DNA from: Bradyrhizobium sp. SRS-191
GTDB lineage: Bacteria > Pseudomonadota > Alphaproteobacteria > Rhizobiales > Xanthobacteraceae
NCBI RefSeq assembly: GCF_024586915.1
Contig: NZ_JANBVS010000027.1
Coordinates: 26,883 to 90,882, forward strand
Length of the DNA stretch: 64,000 nucleotides
Direction: 5' to 3'
Position numbers and translations under genes: made by a program. The stretch's first letter is position 1; every line of letters starts with the position of its first letter. The notes below the pieces were generated by a model. That model was not told the DNA's origin, made no database searches, and saw only the letters and a program-made list of their open reading frames with translations. Positions 7,755 through 16,826 of the stretch are shown piece by piece.

Positions 7755-8819
7755 ATGAAAGCCGTTTCGTCCCTGCTGCCGAGCTATGGTTTCTCGGCCG
7801 AGCAGATGGACACCGCAACCAACATCGCAGCCTGGCGGGAAGCGACCTCGACGTTCTTCGACGTCGACGAGCTCGCAGCAGGCGAGCCGACTCCGTTCGC
7901 GGCCGACGTCCTGTCCTACGCGCTGGGGTCGGTGCTGCTCGGCTCGGCGCGCGCCAGCGGCCAGCGCTTCCGGCGTTCCGCCGAGACGATCGCGCGCAGC
8001 GGCGTCGACCACATCATCCTGCAGCTCTATGTGAGGGGCGGCTACGAGGGTGTCGCCGGCCAGCGGCCGATCAAGGTCGAAGCCGGCGATCTCTGCGTGC
8101 TGGATCTGGCCCAGACACTCGAGACGCGTGCGAGCGCATTCGAGAACATCACGATGGTCGTTCCTCGCCCGATGTTCGACGCGCGCCTGCTGCAGGTCGA
8201 TGATCTGCACGGGCTGGTCTTGCCGCGCAGCGGAGCGATGGCGCCACTGCTGGCGCGGCATTTCGGCGCACTGCTCGATTGCGCGCCGCGCATGAGCTTC
8301 GACGAGTGCCAGGCCGTGGTCGACGGCACGATCTCGCTGATCTCGGCCTGCCTGCGCGGCGAGCTCGAGCGGCGCGATGCCGATCGCAGCGTGACGGCCG
8401 ATGCCTCGCTGCTGCGCATCCGGCAATACATCGAATCCCAGCTGGCCAGTCCCGAGCTCAGCGCCGACGCCGTGGCGCTGCATTTCGGGATGTCGCGGGC
8501 GTCGCTCTATCGGCTGTTCGCACCGATCGGCGGCATTGCCGACTACATCCGCAGCCGCCGCCTGCACCGCGCATTCTTCGATCTGGCCGGCAGCAGCTCG
8601 CGCTCCCTGCGCATCAGCGAGGTAGCGCGTCGCTGGCAGCTCGGCACCGACGCGCATTTCACGCGGCTGTTCAAGACCGCCTACGGCATCACGCCGAGCG
8701 CCGCGCGCGAGGCGGCCATGCTGGGCCTGCCGCAGATGCCGTTGGAGGGCGACGCCGAACCGGCCTCGCCGCTCAGCCGTTGGATGCGAGGGATAGCAGC
8801 GCCCCGGACCGCGGAATGA
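7755..8819 (+). CDS. AraC-family transcriptional regulator (AraC_binding_2 type)
   Basis: A 354-residue regulator. The N-terminal two thirds resemble the cupin-like AraC_binding_2 domain (motifs HIILQLYVRGGYEG and VEAGDLCVLDLAQT). The C-terminal part, about residues 225-335, is a double HTH with FGMSRASLYRLF and TDAHFTRLFKTAYGITPS. A GTG four codons upstream (7743) is an alternative start. No divergent target gene is adjacent, so its regulon is unknown. Its last 47 bases overlap the 3' end of the convergent GGDEF/EAL gene, so both C-termini are encoded on opposite strands of the same DNA. Confidence 0.88.
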   Translation: MKAVSSLLPSYGFSAEQMDTATNIAAWREATSTFFDVDELAAGEPTPFAADVLSYALGSVLLGSARASGQRFRRSAETIARSGVDHIILQLYVRGGYEGVAGQRPIKVEAGDLCVLDLAQTLETRASAFENITMVVPRPMFDARLLQVDDLHGLVLPRSGAMAPLLARHFGALLDCAPRMSFDECQAVVDGTISLISACLRGELERRDADRSVTADASLLRIRQYIESQLASPELSADAVALHFGMSRASLYRLFAPIGGIADYIRSRRLHRAFFDLAGSSSRSLRISEVARRWQLGTDAHFTRLFKTAYGITPSAAREAAMLGLPQMPLEGDAEPASPLSRWMRGIAAPRTAE

Positions 8820-11331
8820 GCGCGACCACCGCGCCCGGACGCGGCTCGTCGCTCTCGGACGCCTCGGCCTCCGGCTGCGCGTCCTCGTCAGGCAGCGACG
8901 CCTTGCGCGAAATGTCGAGGTGCTGCTCGAGCTGTTCGACCGGCATCGGCCGTCCCAGCAGATAACCCTGCGCGAAGTTGACGCCGAGCGCGCGCAACTG
9001 CGACAGCTGCTCTTCGGTTTCGACGCCTTCGGCCGTGATCTGGATGCCGAGCCCGCGCGCCAGTGTCACCACCGACGAGATGACCGCCGCACTTTCATCG
9101 CGCACGCTGAGATTGGCGACGAAGGACTTGTCGATCTTGATCTTGTTGAACGGGAATGCCGTCAGCGAGCGCAGTGACGAATAGCCGGTGCCGAAATCGT
9201 CGAGCGCCAGCGAGATGCCGAGCCCCTTGAGCCGGTCGATGAAGCTCTCGTTCTCCGCGGCACGCTCCAGCAGGACCGACTCGGTGATCTCGATCTCGAG
9301 CCGTTTCGGATCGAGGCCCGACCTTGCGAGCGCCGACTGGATGACGTCGAACAGTTCCGCCTGCTTGAACTGGACCGGCGAGAGGTTGACCGCGACCTTG
9401 ACGTCATCAGGCCATGCCGTCGCATCGTCGCAGGCGCGGCCGATGATCCACTCGCCGAGCGGCACGATCAGGCCGGTCGATTCCGCCAACGGGATGAACT
9501 TGTCCGGCGGCACCAACCCCTTCACGGGATGGCGCCAGCGCACCAGCGCCTCGACGCCGCGGCGCTCGCGGGTGTCCGCGTCGTAGAACGGCTGATAGTG
9601 CACCTCGAACTGGCACTGCGCGATGGCGTCGCGCAGATCGCCTTCCAGCGTGTTGCGCGCTTCCAGCTCGGCCGACATCGCATCGTCATACATCGTGTAG
9701 CAGCTGCGGCCGGCGGACTTCGAGCGGTACAGCGCAAGGTCGGCCTTCTTGAGCAGATGCTCTTGATCGCGGCCGTGCTGCGGCGCCAGCGAGATGCCGA
9801 TGCTGGTGCCGATCTCGACGCGCTGGCCGGCGATCTGGAAGGGCTCGGCGATCAGCCGGGTGATGCGCTGCGCGAGCTCGATCGCGGCCGCGCGCTGGTC
9901 GGTGAAGCCGGCCTGGATCAGGGCGAACTCGTCGCCGCCGAGCCGGGCCAGTACGTCCTCGTCGCGCAGCTGCGAGCGCAGGCGCTGCGCGACCTGCACG
10001 AGCAGCTCGTCGCCCGCGCCGTGGCCGAGCGAGTCGTTGACGTTCTTGAAGCGGTCGAGGTCGAGCAGGAAGACGGTGAAGCGCCCGTTCTTCTCGTCGT
10101 TGATGCGCTCCATCTCCTCAAGAAAGAAGGCGCGGTTCGCGAGGCCCGTCAGCGCATCGGTCTGCGCCAACTCGAGCACGCGACGATTGGCGAGCGCCAG
10201 CTGCAGGGCGTTGCGGCTCGACAGCGCGAGATACACGGCAAGGAAGATCGTCGTGGCCATGCCCGCCGCGTACAGCGCCAAAGCGCGGTTATGACTGGCC
10301 ATGAGTCCGCCGGCGGGCGCGGCCTGGAATACCCAGTCGGCATCGCCGATGCGCAAGGTGGTCGACCAGATGTTGGGATCGGCCGGCCAGCGCTGCGGAT
10401 CCACGCCGGAGGCATTGATCACGCGCTCGGGCGGCAGCAGGTTGATCTGCAGCGCGGGACTGTTCGGATTGTTGGCCCGCACCGACTGCAGCAGCATCGG
10501 CAGATCGAACACGCCGACGATGAAGCCGGAGAGATTGCGGCGGCGGTCGGCGACCGTGGTGCGCGACGTCCCCTTGGCATAGACGGGGATGCCGATCATC
10601 ACGGCATTGTTGCGCTCGTTCTGATTGATCAGGTTCTGCCGCGTGCGCAGCGCGCCGATCATGTCGTAGTCGCGCGACTGCTCCAGCACGGCGCGATGAT
10701 CGGGAATGCTCCAATAGTCGAGGCCGTACACCGGCGAGGTCTTCGCCTCGGTGGAGAAGTAGACCGGGTAGTACTCGTCGCTCTCCGGCGCGACCGTGCC
10801 GTCGGGATACGACTTGATACGGAAGGCGGGAACGCCGTCGGTGATTGCGGCGGCTTCGTACTCGCCCCGTTCCTTGCGCTTGATGCGCGGCAGCCAGGCG
10901 AGACGCAGCATGCCGCGATGCGCCTCGAACAGGCGCGCGCTGAACGTCTGGTACTCACTACGTGTGATATCGTCGTTGGCGGATTCGAAACGGGTGCGCA
11001 GCGCGGTCAAGCGGCTGACATATTCGTTGACGCCATTCTGAACCAGGATGGCCTGCGCCTCGGCAATTCCCTCGAAATCACTTCGCGCCAGCCGGTTTTC
11101 CCAGCGTCCGACGGCAACCGTTCCGGCAATCGACAGAACGACGCCCACGCATGCGGCGATGATCGCAGGTCGATAGAGACGGTATCGCGATAGTGACGCG
11201 CGCAGCCTCTCGCGCCCGCTACCGATGCGAGCACTGTCCTGTTCCTGCAGCGTCGGTGCGCTGTACTCTTCAACCTGCAATATGGCCCCCGCCAAACGGC
11301 TGCCCCTCACTACGCGTGGCCTGATGGTCAA
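8773..11331 (-). CDS. Membrane CHASE-like/GGDEF/EAL cyclic-di-GMP protein
   Basis: An 852-codon frame. One membrane helix (about residues 55-75), a periplasmic CHASE-like sensor region (about 90-340), a second helix (352-370), a GGDEF domain (about 388-550) and an EAL domain (about 560-810). GGDEF is intact (465-469) with an RDED inhibitory-site motif at 456-459. EAL is intact (594-596), with the DDFGTGYSSL loop at 711-720. Both synthesis and breakdown of c-di-GMP are therefore possible. The first in-frame ATG is at codon 141, past the first helix, so the true start must be TTG or GTG. Candidates are TTG 11331, GTG 11307 and a TTG near 11280, and the choice is uncertain. It is divergent from a periplasmic binding-protein gene. 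Confidence 0.9.
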   Translation of the reverse strand: MTIRPRVVRGSRLAGAILQVEEYSAPTLQEQDSARIGSGRERLRASLSRYRLYRPAIIAACVGVVLSIAGTVAVGRWENRLARSDFEGIAEAQAILVQNGVNEYVSRLTALRTRFESANDDITRSEYQTFSARLFEAHRGMLRLAWLPRIKRKERGEYEAAAITDGVPAFRIKSYPDGTVAPESDEYYPVYFSTEAKTSPVYGLDYWSIPDHRAVLEQSRDYDMIGALRTRQNLINQNERNNAVMIGIPVYAKGTSRTTVADRRRNLSGFIVGVFDLPMLLQSVRANNPNSPALQINLLPPERVINASGVDPQRWPADPNIWSTTLRIGDADWVFQAAPAGGLMASHNRALALYAAGMATTIFLAVYLALSSRNALQLALANRRVLELAQTDALTGLANRAFFLEEMERINDEKNGRFTVFLLDLDRFKNVNDSLGHGAGDELLVQVAQRLRSQLRDEDVLARLGGDEFALIQAGFTDQRAAAIELAQRITRLIAEPFQIAGQRVEIGTSIGISLAPQHGRDQEHLLKKADLALYRSKSAGRSCYTMYDDAMSAELEARNTLEGDLRDAIAQCQFEVHYQPFYDADTRERRGVEALVRWRHPVKGLVPPDKFIPLAESTGLIVPLGEWIIGRACDDATAWPDDVKVAVNLSPVQFKQAELFDVIQSALARSGLDPKRLEIEITESVLLERAAENESFIDRLKGLGISLALDDFGTGYSSLRSLTAFPFNKIKIDKSFVANLSVRDESAAVISSVVTLARGLGIQITAEGVETEEQLSQLRALGVNFAQGYLLGRPMPVEQLEQHLDISRKASLPDEDAQPEAEASESDEPRPGAVVALIPRSGALLSLASNG

Positions 11332-11517
11332 CGGGCTAAGTTAAAGACGGTCAAAGATGATCAGTGGTGGAGTACCAGAAACCCCGGCTTGGTTAACGAC
11401 TGACTTTTCCAGGCCGCCTAAAACGCGATCAAGCGGGAGGTACCTCTTTAGCGAGGTCTTCATTCAACGCATGTAGGCTGAGTTGTCATCAAGCGTACCG
11501 GTGCAACGAAGATCGCT

Positions 11518-12678
11518 ATGAGCTGGCTTGCAAGTTTCCGAAATTCCATCGTTCTCGTCCTGCTGGCATGCGGCGTTCCGCTCGCCTCGGCAATGGCCGA
11601 CGAGCTTGGTGTCACCAACGACTCGATCCTGTTCGGTCAGGTGGCGGCGCTGGAAGGCCCGTCGGCGGCGCTGGGCCAGGCGGCGCGGCAGGGCCTGCTC
11701 GCAGCCTTCAGCGAGCTCAATGCCAAGGGCGGCGTCTATGGCCGCAGGCTGAAGCTCGCGAGCCGCAACGACGGCTACGATCCCGACCGCTCGGTCGTGG
11801 AGACGATCAAGCTGATCTACGAGGACAAGGTGTTCGCGCTGATCGGCGCCGTCGGCACGCCGACCGCGATGGCGACCGCGCCGATCGCGGCCTCGAACGA
11901 CGTGCCCTTCATCGGCCCGGTGTCCGGCGCCGAATTCCTGCGCGCTCCCGAATTTCAGAACATCGTCAACATCCGCGCCAGCTACGCGGCGGAGGCGGAA
12001 GCCACGATCAAGCACCTCACCGAGGAGCTGCGTCTCACCCGCATCGCGATCTTCTATCAGGACGACGCCTTCGGTCGCGACGTGCTGGCCGGCGTGAAGA
12101 CCCATCTCGATCGCCGCGGCCTGGAGCTCGCCGCCGAAGGCACGTTCGAGCGCAACACCCGCGCCGTCGGCGCCGCACTCAAGGTCATCCGGCGCGCCGA
12201 GCCGGAAGCCGTCATCCTGGTCGGCACCTACGGGCCATGCGCCGAGTTCATCAAGATGGCCCATCGCTCGGGCTTCAACCCGACCTTCTCGGCGGTGTCG
12301 TTCGTCGGCGGCAATGCGCTCGCCAAGGAGCTCGGCTCTGAGGGGCGCGGTGTCATCGTGTCCGAAGTGGTGCCGTTCCCGTGGGACACCGATCGCCGCG
12401 TGGTGGCCGACTACCAGGCGGCGATGAAGGCGCTCGATCCGAGCCAGACGCCCGACTTCATCGGGCTGGAGGGTTACATCACTGGCCGCGTGGTGGCGCG
12501 TGCTCTGGCGATGACCGGACCGAACCCGACCCGCGCCGAGCTGTTGCGGATCATCAACGAGGTCGGCCAGTTCGATATCGGCGGCCTCGTCGTCAGCTTC
12601 GGCAGCGCGCGCAAGGACAACCCGCCGCCGGTGTCGCTGGTGGTGATCCAGAGCGATGGCAGCTTCAAGCCGATCTAG
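11518..12678 (+). CDS. Periplasmic substrate-binding protein (Leu/Ile/Val type)
   Basis: A 386-residue type I periplasmic binding protein (Peripla_BP_6). A signal peptide covers residues 1-28 (core SIVLVLLACGVPLASA). The mature part shows the LIV-binding pattern: ALEGPSAALGQAARQGL, RNDGYDP, LIGAVGTPTAMATAP and FYQDDAFGRDVL. No permease or ATPase genes are adjacent, so it is an orphan binding protein. Such orphans can serve distant transporters or act as sensors. It diverges from the CHASE-like/GGDEF/EAL gene over 186 bp, which makes ligand delivery to that sensor a reasonable guess. Confidence 0.9.
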   Translation: MSWLASFRNSIVLVLLACGVPLASAMADELGVTNDSILFGQVAALEGPSAALGQAARQGLLAAFSELNAKGGVYGRRLKLASRNDGYDPDRSVVETIKLIYEDKVFALIGAVGTPTAMATAPIAASNDVPFIGPVSGAEFLRAPEFQNIVNIRASYAAEAEATIKHLTEELRLTRIAIFYQDDAFGRDVLAGVKTHLDRRGLELAAEGTFERNTRAVGAALKVIRRAEPEAVILVGTYGPCAEFIKMAHRSGFNPTFSAVSFVGGNALAKELGSEGRGVIVSEVVPFPWDTDRRVVADYQAAMKALDPSQTPDFIGLEGYITGRVVARALAMTGPNPTRAELLRIINEVGQFDIGGLVVSFGSARKDNPPPVSLVVIQSDGSFKPI

Positions 12679-12697
12679 TCCGCATCAGCTCGCCGGC

Positions 12698-13618
12698 TCA
12701 GCTCGCCGGTTTTTTGGGTTTCGGCGGGCCTTCGACCGGCGGCAGCGATTTCAGATAGACCGCCATCGCCTTGCGATCCTCAGCCGTCAGCTGCGAGGTG
12801 TTGCGGATCACCCGCGCCATCGAGCCACCGGCGCTGTCCCCGTCCGGCAACTGTCCCGTCTCCAGGAAATAGCTGATATCGCTCTCGCTCCAGTCCGCGA
12901 GCCCCTTCTGGGTGATGTTCGGCACGAAGCCATGGCCTTCCGGATCAGGACCGCCTGCCAGCCGCTGGGCCGTCTTGATGCCGCCGAGCGGGTTGCGCGG
13001 GCTGTGGCATTCGGCGCAATGGCCGAACGTGGTGACCAGGTAGGCGCCGCGATTCCAGTCGGCGGAGCGCGAGCTATCCGCGACGAACGGCTTGTCGTCG
13101 AAGAAGAGCAGCTTCCAGACCCCGACGGTGCGGCGAATGTTGAACGGGAATGGCAGATCGTGCGGGCGCGAGGCGCCGCTCACCGGCGGCAGCGTCTTCA
13201 TGTAGGCGAACAGATCCCTGACGTCGTCGACTTTCGCTGCGGCGTAGGAGGTATAAGGAAACGCCGGATAGTAGTGACTGCCGCCGGGCGACACGCCGCG
13301 CACGACGGCGTTCACGAATTCGGCCTCGCTCCAGCGCCCGATACCATCGTTCGGATCCGGCGAGATGTTGGGCGCATAGAACGTCCCGAACGGCGATTCC
13401 AGCGGCAGGCCGCCCCCGAGCTTCAGCCGGTCCTGCTGGTTCGGCACCGCATGGCATGACGAGCAGCCGCCGATGTTGAACATCTCCTGCCCGTTGGCGA
13501 GATCGGGCGCACGCGTCGCCGCCGCGAGCGTGATCGTCGAGGGCTGTGTCAACCACCAGAATACCGCGAGACCGGCGACGCCGAGCACACACAGAGCAAG
13601 CAGGAGGCGGCGTAGCAT
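12698..13618 (-). CDS. Membrane-anchored diheme cytochrome c
   Basis: A 306-residue protein with an uncleaved-looking N-terminal helix (about residues 4-22) and two c-type haem sites, CSSCH (C52/C55/H56) and CAECH (C201/C204/H205). This is a two-domain arrangement like the cytochrome c subunits of alcohol or aldehyde dehydrogenases, but no partner dehydrogenase of that type is adjacent. Candidate axial Met residues lie in AYMKTLPP-like and AVYLKSLPP regions. I chose the ATG at 13618; the open frame upstream to 13735 has no signal-like sequence. The tail is Pro/Lys-rich. It converges with the binding-protein gene, 19 bp apart. Confidence 0.9.
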   Translation of the reverse strand: MLRRLLLALCVLGVAGLAVFWWLTQPSTITLAAATRAPDLANGQEMFNIGGCSSCHAVPNQQDRLKLGGGLPLESPFGTFYAPNISPDPNDGIGRWSEAEFVNAVVRGVSPGGSHYYPAFPYTSYAAAKVDDVRDLFAYMKTLPPVSGASRPHDLPFPFNIRRTVGVWKLLFFDDKPFVADSSRSADWNRGAYLVTTFGHCAECHSPRNPLGGIKTAQRLAGGPDPEGHGFVPNITQKGLADWSESDISYFLETGQLPDGDSAGGSMARVIRNTSQLTAEDRKAMAVYLKSLPPVEGPPKPKKPAS

Positions 13619-13747
13619 GGTGGCTCCGTCACTGCGGGGGAAGGGATTGCGATCGAGATGCGCCCACGAGAATAGGACGCCGACGCCGGACAAACAAAGA
13701 GGGGGCGAACGCGCAGCCCGCGTCCGCCCCCTCAAACTTGCGTCAGA

Positions 13748-14197
13748 TCAGCTGTTCTTGAGACGGAAGGTCTCGTGGCAGCCGCCGCATTCCTTGCCGA
13801 TCGCAGGCGCTGTCGCCTTCAGGCTGTCGAGATCCTTGATCTTGGCCTTGGCCTCGGTGACGACCTTGGCGAAGCTGTCGATCTTGGCCTTGAAGCCGGC
13901 CTGATCTTCCCAGATCTTCGGCGAGGCGCTGTAGTCGCCCTCGAACTTCGCGCCCTTCATGCTCGCCGGATACATCGTCGGCAGCTTCTTGGCGGTCTCG
14001 TCGAGCTGTGCCAGAGCAGCATTGACGGCGGCCTGGTCATACGGCTTCTCGCCCTTGACCATGGCGATCAGGACACCGCCGAGGTTCTTTGCGTTCGCCT
14101 TCATGGTGTCCTGGCTCTGCTTGACCAGATTGTCCTGTGCCATCACGGCGCCGGCCCCTAGCAGCAACGCTGCTGCTACCACGACAGTCCGCTTCAT
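13748..14197 (-). CDS. Cytochrome c' / c556 family monohaem cytochrome
   Basis: A 149-residue four-helix-bundle cytochrome c' type protein. The signal peptide VVVAAALLLGAGAVMA is followed by helical sequence, and the haem site CGGCH lies at the extreme C-terminus (C137/C140/H141), the diagnostic position for this family. The ATG at 14197 is preceded by AAAGGAG about 8 bases upstream; the TTG one codon earlier is not needed. These periplasmic proteins bind NO or CO or transfer electrons. It is on the same strand as and upstream of the diheme cytochrome, 129 bp apart. Confidence 0.92.
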   Translation of the reverse strand: MKRTVVVAAALLLGAGAVMAQDNLVKQSQDTMKANAKNLGGVLIAMVKGEKPYDQAAVNAALAQLDETAKKLPTMYPASMKGAKFEGDYSASPKIWEDQAGFKAKIDSFAKVVTEAKAKIKDLDSLKATAPAIGKECGGCHETFRLKNS

Positions 14198-14326
14198 CAA
14201 TTCGCTCCTTTGTTGTCACAATCGCGTCCAGCCCACCTGGACGGGTCGCGCCTGGTTGGTCAACCCCTGTCCCGGCGGGTTATTCCGGAATTGAGGCGGT
14301 TCTCGGAGAGTTCGGGGATAAGGTAC

Positions 14327-16636
14327 TCAGAGACTGTGACGGCGGTGCTGCTCCCGGATCGCGATCCAGACGCGCTCCGGCGTCGCCGGCATGTCGATGT
14401 GATCAATTTTGTACTCACGCCAAAGTGCTTCGACGATGGCGTTGACAATGGCCGGACAGGAGCCGATCGCGCCCGCCTCGCCCGCGCCCTTCACGCCCAT
14501 CGGGTTGGTCTTGCAGGGCACGTTGTGGGTCTCGAAGGTGAAGGTCGGCGCATCGGCCGCGCGCGGCAACGCGTAGTCCATGTAGCTTCCCGTCACCAAC
14601 TGAGCATCGGAGTTGCTGTAGACCACCTGCTCCATCAGCGCCTGGCCGATGCCCTGCACCGCGCCGCCATGCACCTGGCCGGCGAGCAGCAGCGGATTCA
14701 GCGTCACGCCGAAATCGTCGACGATCACGTAGTTGACGATTCTGATGATGCCGGTCGCCGGATCGAGCTCGATCTCCGCGACGTGCGTGCCGTTCGGATA
14801 GGTGCCGTCGGCGCTGGCAAAGGTGGCGCTGCCGTTGAGCTTGGCGGGATCGACGCCCGGCCGCTTGGCAAGATCGGCGAAGCTGATCGCGCGGTCGGTG
14901 CCGGCGACGCGGATCACGCCGTCGGCGATCTCGAGATCGCCCAAGCCCGCTTCGAGGGCTTCGGCCGCGATCTGCTTGAGCTTGTCGCCGAGCTCATGGG
15001 TGGCGCGCTGCACGCTGACGCCGCCCGACGGGATCGAGGCCGAGCCGCCGGTGCCGAGGCCCGTCGGAACCTGCGCCGTGTCGCCCTGGTGGATATGGAC
15101 GCGCTCCGGCGGCAGGCCGAACTGCTCGGCGACGATCTGCGCGTAAGCCGTCTGATGGCCCTGCCCGCTCGACTGCGTGCCGATCAGGATCGTGACGTCG
15201 CCGTTGGGATCGAGCTTCACATGGGCGGTCTCCTCGCCCATCGTGCCGCAGACCTCGACATAGCTCGCAAGGCCGATGCCGCGGACCAGCCCGTTCTTCT
15301 TGGCCGCCTTGGCGCGCTTGGAAAAATCCTTCCACTCGGCGATCTCCATCGCGCGCTTGAGATGCGCGTTGAAGTCGCCGGAATCATAGACCTTGCCGGT
15401 CGCGGTCTTGTAGGGCAGCGCGCGCGGCGGGATGAAGTTCTTGCGCCTGATCGCATCGACCGACATGTCGAGCTTGCGCGCGCAGGCATCGACCAGACGC
15501 TCGACCACATAGGCCGCCTCGGGACGGCCGGCGCCGCGATACGCATCGACCGGCACGGTGTGGGTGAAGATCGTGCGGACCCGGCAGTGGAAGGCCTGGA
15601 TGTCGTAGAGGCCCGGCAGCATGCCGGCGCCGCCATGCGGGATATAGGGCGCAAAGGTCGAGAGATAGGCGCCCATGTCGCCCATCAGATCGACATCCAT
15701 CGCGAGGAACTTGCCGTCCTCGGCGAGCGCCATCCGCGCTGTCGTGACGTTGTCGCGGCCCTGCGCATCGCCCATGAAATGCTCGGAGCGGTCGGCGGCC
15801 CAGCGCACCGACTTGCGCAGCCGCTGCGCGGCGACCGCGACCAGCGCGTATTCCCGGTACGGAAACAGTTTGGTGCCGAAGCCGCCGCCGACATCGGGGC
15901 AGATCACCCGCATCTTGTCGGTCGGGATCTTCAGGACGTTCTGGCAGAGGATGTCGCGCAGGCGGTGGCTGCCCTGGCTGCCCGCCGTCAACGTCAGATG
16001 ATCGCGCTTGGTGTCGTATTCGCAGACCGCGGCGCGCGTCTCCATGAAGCTCGCGACCACACGCGGATTGACGATGCGGATCTCGGCGACCGCATGCGCT
16101 TTCGCAAACGCCGCCTCGGTCGCAGACTTGTCGCCGATCGACACGTCGAACAGCACGTTGTCCTTGTGATCGGACCACACCTGCGGCGCGCCCGGCTTGA
16201 TCGCATTGACGACGCCGGTGACGGCCGGCAGCGTCGTCCATTCGACCTTGATTGCCTCGAGCGCGTCGCGCGCATGATCGAGCGTGTCGGCAACGACGAA
16301 CGCCACGGCGTCGCCGACATGACGCACCTCGTCCTTGGCGAGGATCGGATAGGGCGGCGCGGTGAACGGATCGGTCTCGAGGTTGAACAGGCACGGAAGA
16401 CCACCGAGTTCCGCGGTGTCCTCGGCGGTCAGAATCAACGCCACGCCCGGCAGCAGCCGCGCCTGGGCGACATCGATGGTGAACTTGGCATGCGCCTGCG
16501 GCGAGCGCAGCACCAGCGCATGCAGGGCGGCCGATGGCGCGAGATCGTCGGTATAGCGGCCCTTGCCGCGAATCAGCGCGTCATCCTCTTTCCGGAGAAC
16601 GCTTTGTCCCATACCGAACTTGATTGGAGCTGCCAT
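14327..16636 (-). CDS. CoxL-type molybdenum hydroxylase large subunit, form II
   Basis: A 769-residue xanthine-dehydrogenase-family large subunit that binds molybdopterin cytosine dinucleotide. Seen: GGGFGTK (about 250-256), the active-site loop AYRGAGR (365-371), GTQSSGQGHQT and the catalytic-Glu motif VKGAGEAG near the C-terminus. AYRGAGR rather than AYxCSFR places it in form II (CoxL-like), which in most cases oxidises aldehydes, N-heterocycles or other substrates rather than CO. No small [2Fe-2S] or medium FAD subunit gene is next to it, so its electron acceptors must be encoded elsewhere or the neighbouring cytochromes are involved. The ATG at 16636 begins MAAPIKFGMG, a normal start for the family. 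Confidence 0.92.
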   Translation of the reverse strand: MAAPIKFGMGQSVLRKEDDALIRGKGRYTDDLAPSAALHALVLRSPQAHAKFTIDVAQARLLPGVALILTAEDTAELGGLPCLFNLETDPFTAPPYPILAKDEVRHVGDAVAFVVADTLDHARDALEAIKVEWTTLPAVTGVVNAIKPGAPQVWSDHKDNVLFDVSIGDKSATEAAFAKAHAVAEIRIVNPRVVASFMETRAAVCEYDTKRDHLTLTAGSQGSHRLRDILCQNVLKIPTDKMRVICPDVGGGFGTKLFPYREYALVAVAAQRLRKSVRWAADRSEHFMGDAQGRDNVTTARMALAEDGKFLAMDVDLMGDMGAYLSTFAPYIPHGGAGMLPGLYDIQAFHCRVRTIFTHTVPVDAYRGAGRPEAAYVVERLVDACARKLDMSVDAIRRKNFIPPRALPYKTATGKVYDSGDFNAHLKRAMEIAEWKDFSKRAKAAKKNGLVRGIGLASYVEVCGTMGEETAHVKLDPNGDVTILIGTQSSGQGHQTAYAQIVAEQFGLPPERVHIHQGDTAQVPTGLGTGGSASIPSGGVSVQRATHELGDKLKQIAAEALEAGLGDLEIADGVIRVAGTDRAISFADLAKRPGVDPAKLNGSATFASADGTYPNGTHVAEIELDPATGIIRIVNYVIVDDFGVTLNPLLLAGQVHGGAVQGIGQALMEQVVYSNSDAQLVTGSYMDYALPRAADAPTFTFETHNVPCKTNPMGVKGAGEAGAIGSCPAIVNAIVEALWREYKIDHIDMPATPERVWIAIREQHRRHSL

Positions 16637-16826
16637 CTGGTTTCTCGTCCCGCTTCGTTTTGGCGATGTTGGCGCCATATTGCAGCGGAACGAGGCCTCG
16701 CGCAAACGGCAACTCCGCCGCAGGGGAACACGACCGGTCAACTCTCGGCCAGCGCTGCATCGGACCATGCTGCGCTGCAATCAGGCCGCTCGGAGCCCGC
16801 ATCCGCCGAGCCGCCCTCGTCCGCCG

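Noticed and set aside
12686..12709. 11-bp direct repeat CAGCTCGCCGG at the cytochrome stop, followed by a T run
   Set aside because: The repeat is direct, not inverted, so it cannot form a terminator hairpin; it is probably a small slippage duplication.
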